A stretch of DNA of 64,000 nucleotides from Comamonas sp. GB3 AK4-5 (GTDB lineage Bacteria; Pseudomonadota; Gammaproteobacteria; Burkholderiales; Burkholderiaceae_C): contig NZ_CP166730.1 of NCBI RefSeq assembly GCF_041320665.1, forward strand, positions 4,092,001-4,156,000. The letters are read 5' to 3'. The position numbers were made by a program, and so were the translations under genes. Positions within the stretch are counted from its first letter, which is position 1. Each line of letters starts with the position of its first letter. Below are positions 46,727-55,300 of the stretch, piece by piece. The notes under the pieces are model-generated. The model saw nothing but the letters and a program-made list of their open reading frames with translations. It ran no database searches and was not told the DNA's origin.

Positions 46727-47646
46727 TTGTAGTGCACCTTTTTGTCTAGAACAAAGAACTGAAACAGCGCCACGCTGGCCAGCACCACCACCAGCACCAC
46801 GGTGATGGCTGCGGCATAGGCCGTGTCCCAGAATTTGAAGCCCACCTCGTACAGGTGGTAGAGCAGCAGGCTGGTGGCGTTGTCCGGCCCGCCACGCGTC
46901 AAGATGAACACATGGTCCACCAGGCGGAAGGCGTTGACCACGGCATTCACCAGCACAAACAGCGTGGTGGGCATCAGCAGCGGCCATTGCACGCGGCGGA
47001 AGAAATACCAGCGCGATGCGCCTTCGATGGCCGCCGCCTCTTTCAGGCTGGGGTTGAGCGTCTGCAGCGCGGCCAGGTAGAAAATCATGAAGAAGCCGGC
47101 CTCCTTCCACACCGCCACCAAAGTCACGCAGGCCAGGGCCGTGCGCGGGTCACCCAGCCAGTTGTGCGAGGGCAGGCCCAGGGCGCCGGTCACCTGCTCC
47201 AGCAGGCCGTATTGCGGCGTGTAGAAAAACAGCCAGATATTGGCCACGGCAATCATGGGCAGCACCGTGGGCGTGAAATACGCCATGCGCACCCACATGC
47301 GCCCGGCGATGCGCTCGTTCACCCACAGCGCCATCAGCAGCGCCAGGCCAATGGATGCCGGAATCGTGGCCGCCGCAAACCACAGGTTGTTGCGCACAGC
47401 CTGCCAGAACACCGGGTCGTCCGCCATGACCTCGTAGTTCTCCAGCCCCACCCACACTGCGGCGCGCACGCCCTTGGGGGTGGAATAAAAGCTGTCGATC
47501 AAGGTGGCCACGGCCGGCCAGTGGGTGAAGGTCACCAGCAGCACCAGCGCAGGCAGCAGCAGCAACCAGGCGTGGATGCTGCGCTGGCCCGAACCGGCGA
47601 TGGAGGAAGAAGAAGCACGCATTCCCAAAATTTCTCTGTTTGCCAT
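46723..47646 (-). CDS. ugpA: Glycerol-3-phosphate ABC transporter permease UgpA
   Basis: First permease of the importer, about 307 aa with six membrane segments and the EAA loop (SLKEAAAIEGASRWYFFRRV). A start at 47622 (MRASSSS) is equally possible. It overlaps ugpE by ATGA and lies 120 nt after ugpB; a fragment of the dispersed repeat lies in that gap. Confidence 0.9.
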   Translation of the reverse strand: MANREILGMRASSSSIAGSGQRSIHAWLLLLPALVLLVTFTHWPAVATLIDSFYSTPKGVRAAVWVGLENYEVMADDPVFWQAVRNNLWFAAATIPASIGLALLMALWVNERIAGRMWVRMAYFTPTVLPMIAVANIWLFFYTPQYGLLEQVTGALGLPSHNWLGDPRTALACVTLVAVWKEAGFFMIFYLAALQTLNPSLKEAAAIEGASRWYFFRRVQWPLLMPTTLFVLVNAVVNAFRLVDHVFILTRGGPDNATSLLLYHLYEVGFKFWDTAYAAAITVVLVVVLASVALFQFFVLDKKVHYK

Positions 47647-47689
47647 CTCAAATCACCACCATCCAAGGTGGCAGCACAAGGTCTGAGAC

Positions 47690-47741
47690 GAGGCGCCCAG
47701 CCGCAGGCAGTAGCAGCGCTACGGCAAGGCTGGGCAACGAC
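47690..47741 (+). repeat. Dispersed palindromic repeat, partial copy E
   Basis: Contains only the centre of the family (AGGCGCCCAGCCGCAGGCAG, then CTACGGCAAG). The outer arms are missing. It lies in the ugpB-ugpA gap. Confidence 0.55.
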
Positions 47742-47766
47742 ATATCAGGCCTTGTGTTGACGCCGC

Positions 47767-49062
47767 TTACTTGTACGAACGCAGGATGCGGTCCGCTTCT
47801 CGCTGCGCATCCTTCATCGCCTGGGCCGACGTCTTGCTGCCATTCAATGCGGCCTGCACCGCATCGTTCAGCACCTTGGTCACGCGCTGGTTGTCGTGGG
47901 TGGAGAACTCGGCCACCGACACCGGCAGCTGGTCGCGGGCCACCAGAGCTTGCGGAAAGTCCTGGCCGTATTTTTTCAGCGCCGGCGTGTCATAGGCAGC
48001 GGGCGAGACGGCCACATAGCCGCTGTCCATGCTCCACTGCGCGGCGCGCTCGGGCTGGGTCACCCATTTGGCGAATTCAAAGGCAGCTTGCTGCTGCTCC
48101 TTGGCCGCCTTTTTGAAGATGTAGAAATTGCCGCCACCAGTGGGCGAGCCCTTGCGCACATTGCCAGCGATCTGGGCCACGCCAAAGTCAAACTTGGCAT
48201 TGGCCTTGAGGTTGGTCAGATTGCCGGTGGTGGTGACGATGATGGCAGCCTTTTTCTCCATGAAGTCCTTGGGCGTGGTGCCCCACTCCACCACCCCCTT
48301 GGGGTGCACGCCCTGCTTGGTCAGATTCACCCAGAAGTCCAGCGCCTCGACCACCTTGGGGTTGTCGAACGTGACCTTGGTGCCGGCCTCGTTGGCCAGC
48401 AGCACGCCATTGGGCGTGGTCAGGGTCTGCAGCATCCAGTAGGCAAAACCGGTGGAGGGAATCTGGATGCCGTACTGCGTGACATTGCCATTGGCGTCCT
48501 TTTTGGTCAGCTTCTGGGCGGCCTCGCTCAGCTCCTTCCAGGTGGCGGGGGCCTTGTTCGGGTCCAGGCCTGCTTCCTTGAAGGCGTCCTTGTTGTAGTA
48601 CATGACCACGGTGGAGCGCTGGAAGGGCACGCCCCAGGTCTTGCCCCCGGTCTGGCTGTTGGCCATGAAGGCGGGGTAAAAGCCCTTGAGCCAGGCCTTG
48701 TCGGCATCGGTCTTCACAAAGTCATCAATGGGGGCGATGGCGTCCTCATCAATCAGCGTGAACATATCGGTGGACAGCAGCACCGAGGTGGCAGGGGCCT
48801 TGCCGGACTTGTTGGCCGTCAGCGCCTTGACGATGGTTTCCTGGTAGGTGCCGGCGTAAATCGGCGTGATCTTGTATTGGGGATGGGCCTGATTGAACTC
48901 GGCCGCATAGCCATCAATCACCTTGGTGATGGGGCCACCCACGGCCACGGGGTAATAAAACGGTACTTCCAGCGGATTGGCAGCCTGGGCCACGGTGGCG
49001 CTCAGGCCCAGCATGGTGGCCGTGGTGGCGAGCATGGACTTCAAAAAGGTGTTGCGTTGCAT
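47767..49062 (-). CDS. ugpB: Glycerol-3-phosphate-binding periplasmic protein UgpB
   Basis: Solute-binding protein of 431 aa with a signal peptide ending ATVAQA-ANP. The N-terminal VPFYYPVAVGGPITKVIDG and the GVPFQRSTVVMYYNKD and GGGNFYIFKKA segments fit UgpB, which binds glycerol-3-phosphate and glycerophosphodiesters. Sits between ugpC and ugpA. Confidence 0.9.
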   Translation of the reverse strand: MQRNTFLKSMLATTATMLGLSATVAQAANPLEVPFYYPVAVGGPITKVIDGYAAEFNQAHPQYKITPIYAGTYQETIVKALTANKSGKAPATSVLLSTDMFTLIDEDAIAPIDDFVKTDADKAWLKGFYPAFMANSQTGGKTWGVPFQRSTVVMYYNKDAFKEAGLDPNKAPATWKELSEAAQKLTKKDANGNVTQYGIQIPSTGFAYWMLQTLTTPNGVLLANEAGTKVTFDNPKVVEALDFWVNLTKQGVHPKGVVEWGTTPKDFMEKKAAIIVTTTGNLTNLKANAKFDFGVAQIAGNVRKGSPTGGGNFYIFKKAAKEQQQAAFEFAKWVTQPERAAQWSMDSGYVAVSPAAYDTPALKKYGQDFPQALVARDQLPVSVAEFSTHDNQRVTKVLNDAVQAALNGSKTSAQAMKDAQREADRILRSYK

Positions 49063-49161
49063 GGGAACTCCAGGCGAGAGGGGAAAGAAACGAGAGGGGG
49101 AAATGGGCGAAAACGGGCAAGTGGGGGACAGAAAGCGCGGCCTGGCCCTTTGAACACGTTC

Positions 49162-50193
49162 TTAGGCCATGCGGCAGCCTTGCGCGTCAAAAAAATGCAT
49201 GTCCTGCGGCAGCCAGGCCAGCGAGGCCGCAGCCCCTTGCGCGGCCTGCTGCTGGCCGGGCGCGCGCACCGCGAACTGCTCGCTGCCGATCTGGCAGCGC
49301 AGCACCACATCGGCGCCCAGGTATTCCTGCCCCACCACGGTGGCGGCCACGCCGTCGCGCCCGGCATCCACCCAGCGCACGGCTTCGGGCCGCAGGCCCA
49401 ACCAGGCCGCACCGGCGGGCGCGGGCAGACGTATTTCGCTGCCGGCGATGGCATCACCCTGCAGCTGCAGCAAATTCATGGCCGGCGTGCCAATGAATTT
49501 TGCTGCGAAAGTGGTAGCAGGTTGTGCATACATGGTGCGCGGTGCAGCGCATTGCTCCACCTTACCCTGGTGCAGCAGCACCACCTGGTCGGCCATGCTC
49601 ATGGCCTCGGCCTGGTCGTGGGTCACATAGACCACCGTGAGGCCCAGACGCTGCTGCAGCTCGCGCAGCTCGGCACGCATTTCCTGACGCAGCTGGGCGT
49701 CCAGATTGGACAGGGGCTCGTCCATCAAACACACATGGGCCTGGGCCACCAGCGCCCGACCCAGGGCCACGCGCTGCTGCTGACCACCCGAGAGCTGGCC
49801 GGGTTTGCGGTCCAGCAAATGGGTCAGGCCCAGCAGCTCGGCCGCCTCCTGCAGGCGCCGGCTGGCTTCCGCCTTGGGCACTTTGCGCACGGACAGGCCA
49901 AAGCCGATGTTCTCGCCCACGGAGAGATGGGGAAACAGGGCGTAGTTCTGAAACACCATGGCAATGCCGCGCTCTGCCGGTGGCAGATGGGTCACATCTT
50001 TTCCGCCGATGAGTACCCGGCCGGAACTGGCCGATTCCAGGCCGGCAATGATGCGCAAGGTGGTGGATTTGCCACAGCCCGAAGGGCCTAGCAGCACACA
50101 AAACGAGCCTGCAGGAATCTGCAGGTCCATCGCCCTCAGTGCCGTGGTGTTGCCCCAGGACTTGGCGATGGCTTCCAGTTGAATCGTCGACAT
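49162..50193 (-). CDS. ugpC: Glycerol-3-phosphate import ATP-binding protein UgpC
   Basis: ABC ATPase of 343 aa: Walker A GPSGCGKST, signature LSGGQQQR, Walker B VCLMDEPLSNLD, and a C-terminal OB-fold (TOBE) domain, as in MalK/UgpC. It is the first gene of ugpCBAE, so the ATPase is made first, unlike the E. coli order (ugpBAECQ). Two candidate PhoB boxes lie upstream. No strong Shine-Dalgarno sequence is seen, and a -10-like TAGACT lies only about 7 nt before the ATG. Confidence 0.92.
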   Translation of the reverse strand: MSTIQLEAIAKSWGNTTALRAMDLQIPAGSFCVLLGPSGCGKSTTLRIIAGLESASSGRVLIGGKDVTHLPPAERGIAMVFQNYALFPHLSVGENIGFGLSVRKVPKAEASRRLQEAAELLGLTHLLDRKPGQLSGGQQQRVALGRALVAQAHVCLMDEPLSNLDAQLRQEMRAELRELQQRLGLTVVYVTHDQAEAMSMADQVVLLHQGKVEQCAAPRTMYAQPATTFAAKFIGTPAMNLLQLQGDAIAGSEIRLPAPAGAAWLGLRPEAVRWVDAGRDGVAATVVGQEYLGADVVLRCQIGSEQFAVRAPGQQQAAQGAAASLAWLPQDMHFFDAQGCRMA

Positions 50194-50215
50194 GCAGCCA
50201 GTCTAGGCAATGCAT

Positions 50216-50233
50216 GTGTCAAGGCCATGACGG
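50216..50233 (-). promoter_or_regulatory. Candidate PhoB box 2 (ugp promoter)
   Basis: CCGTCATGGCCTTGACAC on the minus strand: two 7-bp half-sites 11 bp apart, in the arrangement of the PhoB box CTGTCAT-N4-CTGTCAC, with some mismatches. It lies 23 nt upstream of ugpC. Confidence 0.45.
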
Positions 50234-50259
50234 GTAACTCCCTGTTGTCGGTCATGCAC

Positions 50260-50277
50260 GTGACAGGGCCATGACAG
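50260..50277 (-). promoter_or_regulatory. Candidate PhoB box 1 (ugp promoter)
   Basis: CTGTCATGGCCCTGTCAC on the minus strand matches the consensus PhoB half-sites (CTGTCA) 11 bp apart. It lies 67 nt upstream of ugpC. The ugp operon is a known member of the Pho regulon. Confidence 0.6.
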
Positions 50278-50381
50278 GCAACACGCATGCACAGCTGTTG
50301 CGCTTTACCACAAGCACAAGCTCACAAAAACAGAGCTATCAGCGCAACAGGCATAAGCTTTACAGCCACTTCCCATGAAAA

Positions 50382-50780
50382 TCAGGGCACTCGTGGATCA
50401 TCGGCCCAGGAGATTTGTGCATCCCCCGAGATCGTCAACAGTTTGACGGGCTGGTGCGCCAGCTGCCGATGCCATAGACCTTGGGGCACGATGCAGACAC
50501 TGCCTTGCCTCAGCATCGCTGTCTGCGGCCCAGCTTCTGTCAGCAACGTGAGTTCTACCTCCCCTTCCACGGCGTACAGCAGCTCATCCGTGTGGGGATG
50601 GTTTTCCCAAGGGGTCAATCCCACAAAGCTGCCGATGTAAAGCCCCCCAGTTCCGAAAGCGGTCTGCATGGGGAAAGCATCCACGTCCTGCGCTTCTGCC
50701 GCTCCCTGTGTGAGATTGGCCAGCGGAAGGGTATGGAGAATGGCGTTGACATCGAAAATGCGTAGAAGGTCTTGGGTCAT
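50382..50780 (-). CDS. Cupin-domain protein
   Basis: A 132-aa single-domain cupin: motif 1 ENHPHTDELLYAVEGEVEL with the HxHxDE metal ligands and motif 2 IVPQGLWHRQ with the closing His. No enzyme family recognised; could be a small-molecule isomerase, dioxygenase or sensor. It is transcribed divergently from the AraC gene. Confidence 0.82.
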   Translation of the reverse strand: MTQDLLRIFDVNAILHTLPLANLTQGAAEAQDVDAFPMQTAFGTGGLYIGSFVGLTPWENHPHTDELLYAVEGEVELTLLTEAGPQTAMLRQGSVCIVPQGLWHRQLAHQPVKLLTISGDAQISWADDPRVP

Positions 50781-50907
50781 GTCGTGCTCCTGAAGTGGAA
50801 AAACCCATGCTCAGCAAAAGCCTCCGACCTGTCTTGAAGAAATGTGACCTCGCCACGCAACGCAGGCTTGCAAAACCGTAGGCAATGAAAAGAAACTGCC
50901 CACGCTG

Positions 50908-51792
50908 ATGGCCATCGGTTTTTTCAAGCAGCTCAACCACCAGGTATCTGCCATGCTGAACTGGATCGAAACCCCTGCCGGCCCTCTTCCTCCACCTGCG
51001 GCAGCTGTGAGCTTGCGCCGTCGGATTCCCCATGCCCTGCTCCGACACGCTGTGGTCGAAATCTCCGCCTACCAGGAAGGCGGCATGGTGCCGTTGCGGC
51101 AGGTTCAACCTGCACGGCTCGAAATCCCCTGGATCATCAGCTTTGGAGAGCCCTTCTTCGTCAAGATGGGCAAAGCGATACAGGCCTGCACCACGCCGGG
51201 GAGCTTTGTGGCCGGCCTCGTGGCCGGCCCTGCCGTGATCGATTCACAGGGCAAGAGCTCCTGCATCACGGTCAGCTTCACCCCTACCGGAGCCCGCCGT
51301 TTTTTTGCGCTGCCTCTGCACGAAATGACGGGATGCATGGTCACGCAGGAAGATCTGCTTGGAAACACAGGCGCCGCACTGCGCGAGCAGCTGAATTCCG
51401 AGGCCGATTGGGAGCGGCGCTTCGATATGGTGGAGCATTTTCTCGCCAGGCGTCTGCATCGCACAGAGGGGAGAGATGCCGCAACGGCGTGGGCCTTTGA
51501 GCGACTGCGGCAATCGCAGGGCAGGGGAAAAATAGAGGCTATTGCCCGTGAGATCGGCTGGAGCCGAAAGCATCTCGCCGTCAAATTCCGCGATGAGATA
51601 GGACTGACGCCCAAGACCGTTGCACAGATGGTGCGATTTCACTGCGTGCTCGCCCAGGCACGCCACCGGGCCGGCAGTTGGGCGGACCTTGCCTCAGCAT
51701 GCGGCTATGCGGACCAGGTTCACATGGTGAGGGATTTCACCCGGTTCACAGGAGAAAGCCCGACGACTTGGTGGAAACGGCTGGCACCTTAG
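50908..51792 (+). CDS. AraC/XylS-family transcriptional regulator
   Basis: A 294-aa regulator with a C-terminal double HTH (IAREIGWSRKHLAVKFRDEI and LASACGYADQVHMVRDFTR). The N-terminal 180 residues are a ligand or cofactor domain, DUF-like with Pro-rich start. An in-frame ATG at 50953 is an alternative start. It is divergent from the cupin gene and probably controls it; the ligand is unknown. Confidence 0.85.
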   Translation: MAIGFFKQLNHQVSAMLNWIETPAGPLPPPAAAVSLRRRIPHALLRHAVVEISAYQEGGMVPLRQVQPARLEIPWIISFGEPFFVKMGKAIQACTTPGSFVAGLVAGPAVIDSQGKSSCITVSFTPTGARRFFALPLHEMTGCMVTQEDLLGNTGAALREQLNSEADWERRFDMVEHFLARRLHRTEGRDAATAWAFERLRQSQGRGKIEAIAREIGWSRKHLAVKFRDEIGLTPKTVAQMVRFHCVLAQARHRAGSWADLASACGYADQVHMVRDFTRFTGESPTTWWKRLAP

Positions 51793-51845
51793 GCGCCCGT
51801 CAAGCCTCTGGCTCCCCATGGGTGAAGCGACGGCACAGCCCCCTC

Positions 51846-52148
51846 TCACGTCGGGCGGATCGGCGTCTTGGCGTCCTTGCCCACCACCGTGGTCCAGGGC
51901 TGGATCTCGTAGCGGGCGACCAGACCGTTCTGGTAGTAGGGGTCATCCTGCACAAAGGCTTCGATGGGCGCCGTGCTGGGCACGTCGAACACATAGACGG
52001 CGCGGTCTGGCGGGTCGCCCACCGCGCCGGCCAGCAGCAGCAGGCCCTGTGCCTGGGCCTGCCAGGCTTTGGCGATATGGACATTGCGGTAGGCGCCGCG
52101 ACGCTCCAGGTAGTCGGCGGTGTAGTGGTAGGTCAGCAGATGGTGCAT
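51846..52148 (-). CDS. YciI-like (YCII domain) protein
   Basis: A 100-aa protein with the ferredoxin-like YCII fold: MHHLLTYHYTADYLERRGAY, HIAKAWQAQAQG with the conserved His, and GSxxDP-like DDPYYQNGLV. The start has a strong GGAGG 8 nt upstream. It may be an enzyme or stress protein. Stands alone between the AraC gene and yfhM. Confidence 0.85.
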   Translation of the reverse strand: MHHLLTYHYTADYLERRGAYRNVHIAKAWQAQAQGLLLLAGAVGDPPDRAVYVFDVPSTAPIEAFVQDDPYYQNGLVARYEIQPWTTVVGKDAKTPIRPT

Positions 52149-52292
52149 GGCAGTACCTCCAAAAGCTTGGTCCAGCAGATCCTGCCTTGGTGCAGCGACT
52201 CCAACAAGAGGATTTACGAAATGTCGTCGCGCCGTACAGATCCGCTCCAGCGGGCAGCGGCCAGGCCAGGAGCCGGCATAAGGCTTGGCCAC

Positions 52293-52325
52293 AAAAAAAC
52301 GCCGCAGCGGCAAAGCCGCGCGGCG
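52293..52325 (-). terminator. Terminator after yfhM
   Basis: GC-rich stem CGCCGCGCGGC / GCCGCTGCGGCG followed by TTTTTTT on the minus strand, about 60 nt after the yfhM stop. The pairing has one bulge. Confidence 0.78.
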
Positions 52326-52383
52326 CTGGTTCAAGGGCTGTGCTGCTGCCATCCATGGACAGCGGCAGCACAGTCTCGGCCCA

Positions 52384-55300
52384 TCAGGGCTTGCCCTGGG
52401 TCACCTGCATGGTAGCGTTGGGCGCCTCACCAAACATTTCCGGGGCGTACAGCGCTTCGACCCGGGTGGGTGGCAGCGCAAACGTGCCGGCATTGTTCAG
52501 GCGCATGGTGTATTCCACCGCCGACTTGCCCTTGGGCAGGTAGGCGTAGTAGGCCCGGAAGCCGTCCTGCGCCCGCTCTTCAAAGGCGGGCCAGGCGCCT
52601 TCGGCCGGCTTCTGACCGACCACGGCGACTTCGGAGTCCCGGCCCAGGCCGCTGCCCAGGATGGTGGCGCCGGCCGGTATGGGGTCGTTGATTACGGCCC
52701 AGGTCATGTCGGCGCCAGCCTCCACTTCCAGCCGCACGCGCAGCACATCGCCGCGCTGGTAGCTACCGGCGCTGGCACCTTCACCCTGTTGCACCGCGGT
52801 GATGGTTTTGCGCACGGCATAGCCGGCGTTGAAGGCCTGCTTGCGAGGCACGGCGGCCAGCGATTGCAGCGTGACCCAGGGCTTGCCTGCGCCATGGTGG
52901 GTGATGCGCAGCTCGCCCTGGCGACGGTCACCCCAGGGCATGTAGATGCGCTGTGGCTGGGTCGGGTCTTGCTGCACGCCACCGGCCAGGACCGAGGTCA
53001 GTGCGTCCAGCGCGGCGCCGTCCTGCGCGGTGGCGGCCACGGCAGGCTGGGTCTGCACGTTCTTCCAGTCCACATTCACGGACTGGGCGCCCAGCACCGT
53101 GGTGGTGGTGCCATTGACCGGCGTGGACTCGAACTGGCGCGAGAACTGGCGCAGTGCCAGCCCACCCCAGACGTTGGCCGTGGTCGTGCCCCAGGCGCCG
53201 CCTTGCTGGCGGGCCAGCAGACCGGCCACCATGCGCGGCAGTTCCGCATGCCAGGAGCTGTCGCCCATGGCCAGCAGCAGCAGGCGTGCGGCATTGCTGT
53301 CGGTGTCCTGCATCAGCCACCACCAGCGGTCCTGGGCATCGGTGCTGAAGGCCAGCTGGCTGCCGTGGTAGCTCAATCGGCTGCGCAGCTGTTGCTGGGC
53401 TTCGGCCAGGCGCTCTTCGCGCTGGGGTACGTCCTGCACCTTGTGCAGCACGGTGATCCAGTCGATCAGCGTGTGCGTGGGCCATTGCACCGGCGTGATG
53501 TCGATGCTGCCCAGCATGCGGGCCTGGGCCTTGCCGCTCAATGCCAGGGCGGCAATGGCGGCCAGCTTGCGCTCTTGCAAGTCCTGGCGCGGGCTCCAGA
53601 ACTTGCGCTGCAGACGCCCTTCGACAAAGGCGATCAGGCCGGACTCCATCTGGGCGCGCTGGGCGCCGGGGATGGCAAAGGCCGTATCCAGCTGGGCCGC
53701 AGCATGGGCCACGCTCAGCAGGTGGGCGGTGAGGCTGTCACTGCCCTGGGCGCGCTGGCCGTCCGATACCGGGAAGTACAGGGCCAGGCCGTCGCTGTCC
53801 AGGTAGGTGGGCAGGCTTTCCATGCTGCTGCGCCACAAATCGGCATTCTTCATGCCGATGGCGCGGCTGGTGGTCTGCTCCAGGCAGGTGTAGGGATAGC
53901 GTTCCCACCAGGCGCGCACGCCCGGCAGGCCATCCGGGCCACCGGCCAGTTGGGGGCTGAAGTTCAGGCGCAGGCCGCCGCGACCCGGCAGGGCATTGGC
54001 CGGCAAGCTGACCTGCTGGTTCCAGGGGCCGTCCAGCTGCTGCAGCACCGATTGCTGCACCGACAGCGGCACGGCCGCATCCACGCGCTGGCTGATCTTC
54101 AGCGTGTCGCTGGCACCGCTCTTCTTGTCCTTGGCCTGCACTTCCCACAGCAGTTGCTGGCTGCGGCTCTGGCCCAGGGCGGCGGGCACGGTTACCTCCC
54201 AGACCACCTCGCGCGATTCACCGGCAGGAATGTCCACGGTCTGGGCCTTGAGGTCCAGCCAGGTGGCACGTGGGCTCAACTCCACCTGCATGGCTGCGGT
54301 GGTGGTGTTGCGCAGCGTGAGCTGGGCGCGGAACTGGTCGCCCTCACGCACCAGCGGCGGCAGGCCGCTGACGATTTGCAGATCCTGCGTGGTGCGGATG
54401 GTGGCATCGCCGGTACCAAACCACTGCACGCCATCATCGGCCACGGCCGCAATGCGGAAGGCGGTGAGGGCATCGTTCAGCGGCACATCCACCGTGGCCT
54501 TGCCCTGGGCGTCCAGCACCACACGCGGGTTCCACAGCAGCAAGGTGTCCAGCAGCTCACGTGTGGGTGCGCGGCCACCGCCACCGCCGGCGGGTACGGC
54601 CTTTTTGCCATAGTGGCGGCGGCCGATGATTTCCATCTGCGCCGTGGCGGTCTGCACGCCCCAGCTGCGGCGCTGCCACATGGCGTCGCGCAGCTGCCAG
54701 CTGGCATTGGGCATCAGCTCCAGCAGGGCCTGGTCCACCGCGGCCAGGGCCACTTCGGCACCGGCTGCAGGCTTGCCATCGGGTCGCTTGACCTCGATGG
54801 TCACGCGGGCGGTTTCGCGGATGCGGTAGCTGTTCTTTTCCGGGGTCACGCTGACCTGCAGGGTCTGGCCCTTCTGGCCCACTTGCAGCTCAGCCATGCC
54901 CAGACGGTAGGCCGGCTTGGACAGATCGACCAGGGCCGTGGGTGCCACGTACTGCTTGCCGTCATGCCAGAAAGCCTGCCACCAGGCACGGGGGGTCTTG
55001 TAGCCCCAGGTGAAGAAGCTGTACCAGGGCACTTCGACCAGGCGGCCACGCAGCGCCATCACGCTGACGTAGACATTGGGGCCCCATTCCTTTTGGATGG
55101 GTACGTCCACCGTCGGGTTGTCGCCATGCAGCTCGACCACGCGGGCATCCAGAATGCCTTCGCGCTCCACCGTCACCAGGGCCGTGGCCTGGCGGAAGGG
55201 CATGCGCACCTGCAGGCGCGCGGTTTCGCCGGGCTCGTAGCTGCGCTTTTCGGGCAGCAAGTCCATGCGGTCATGGTCCTGGCCGCCAAACCACAGCTCG

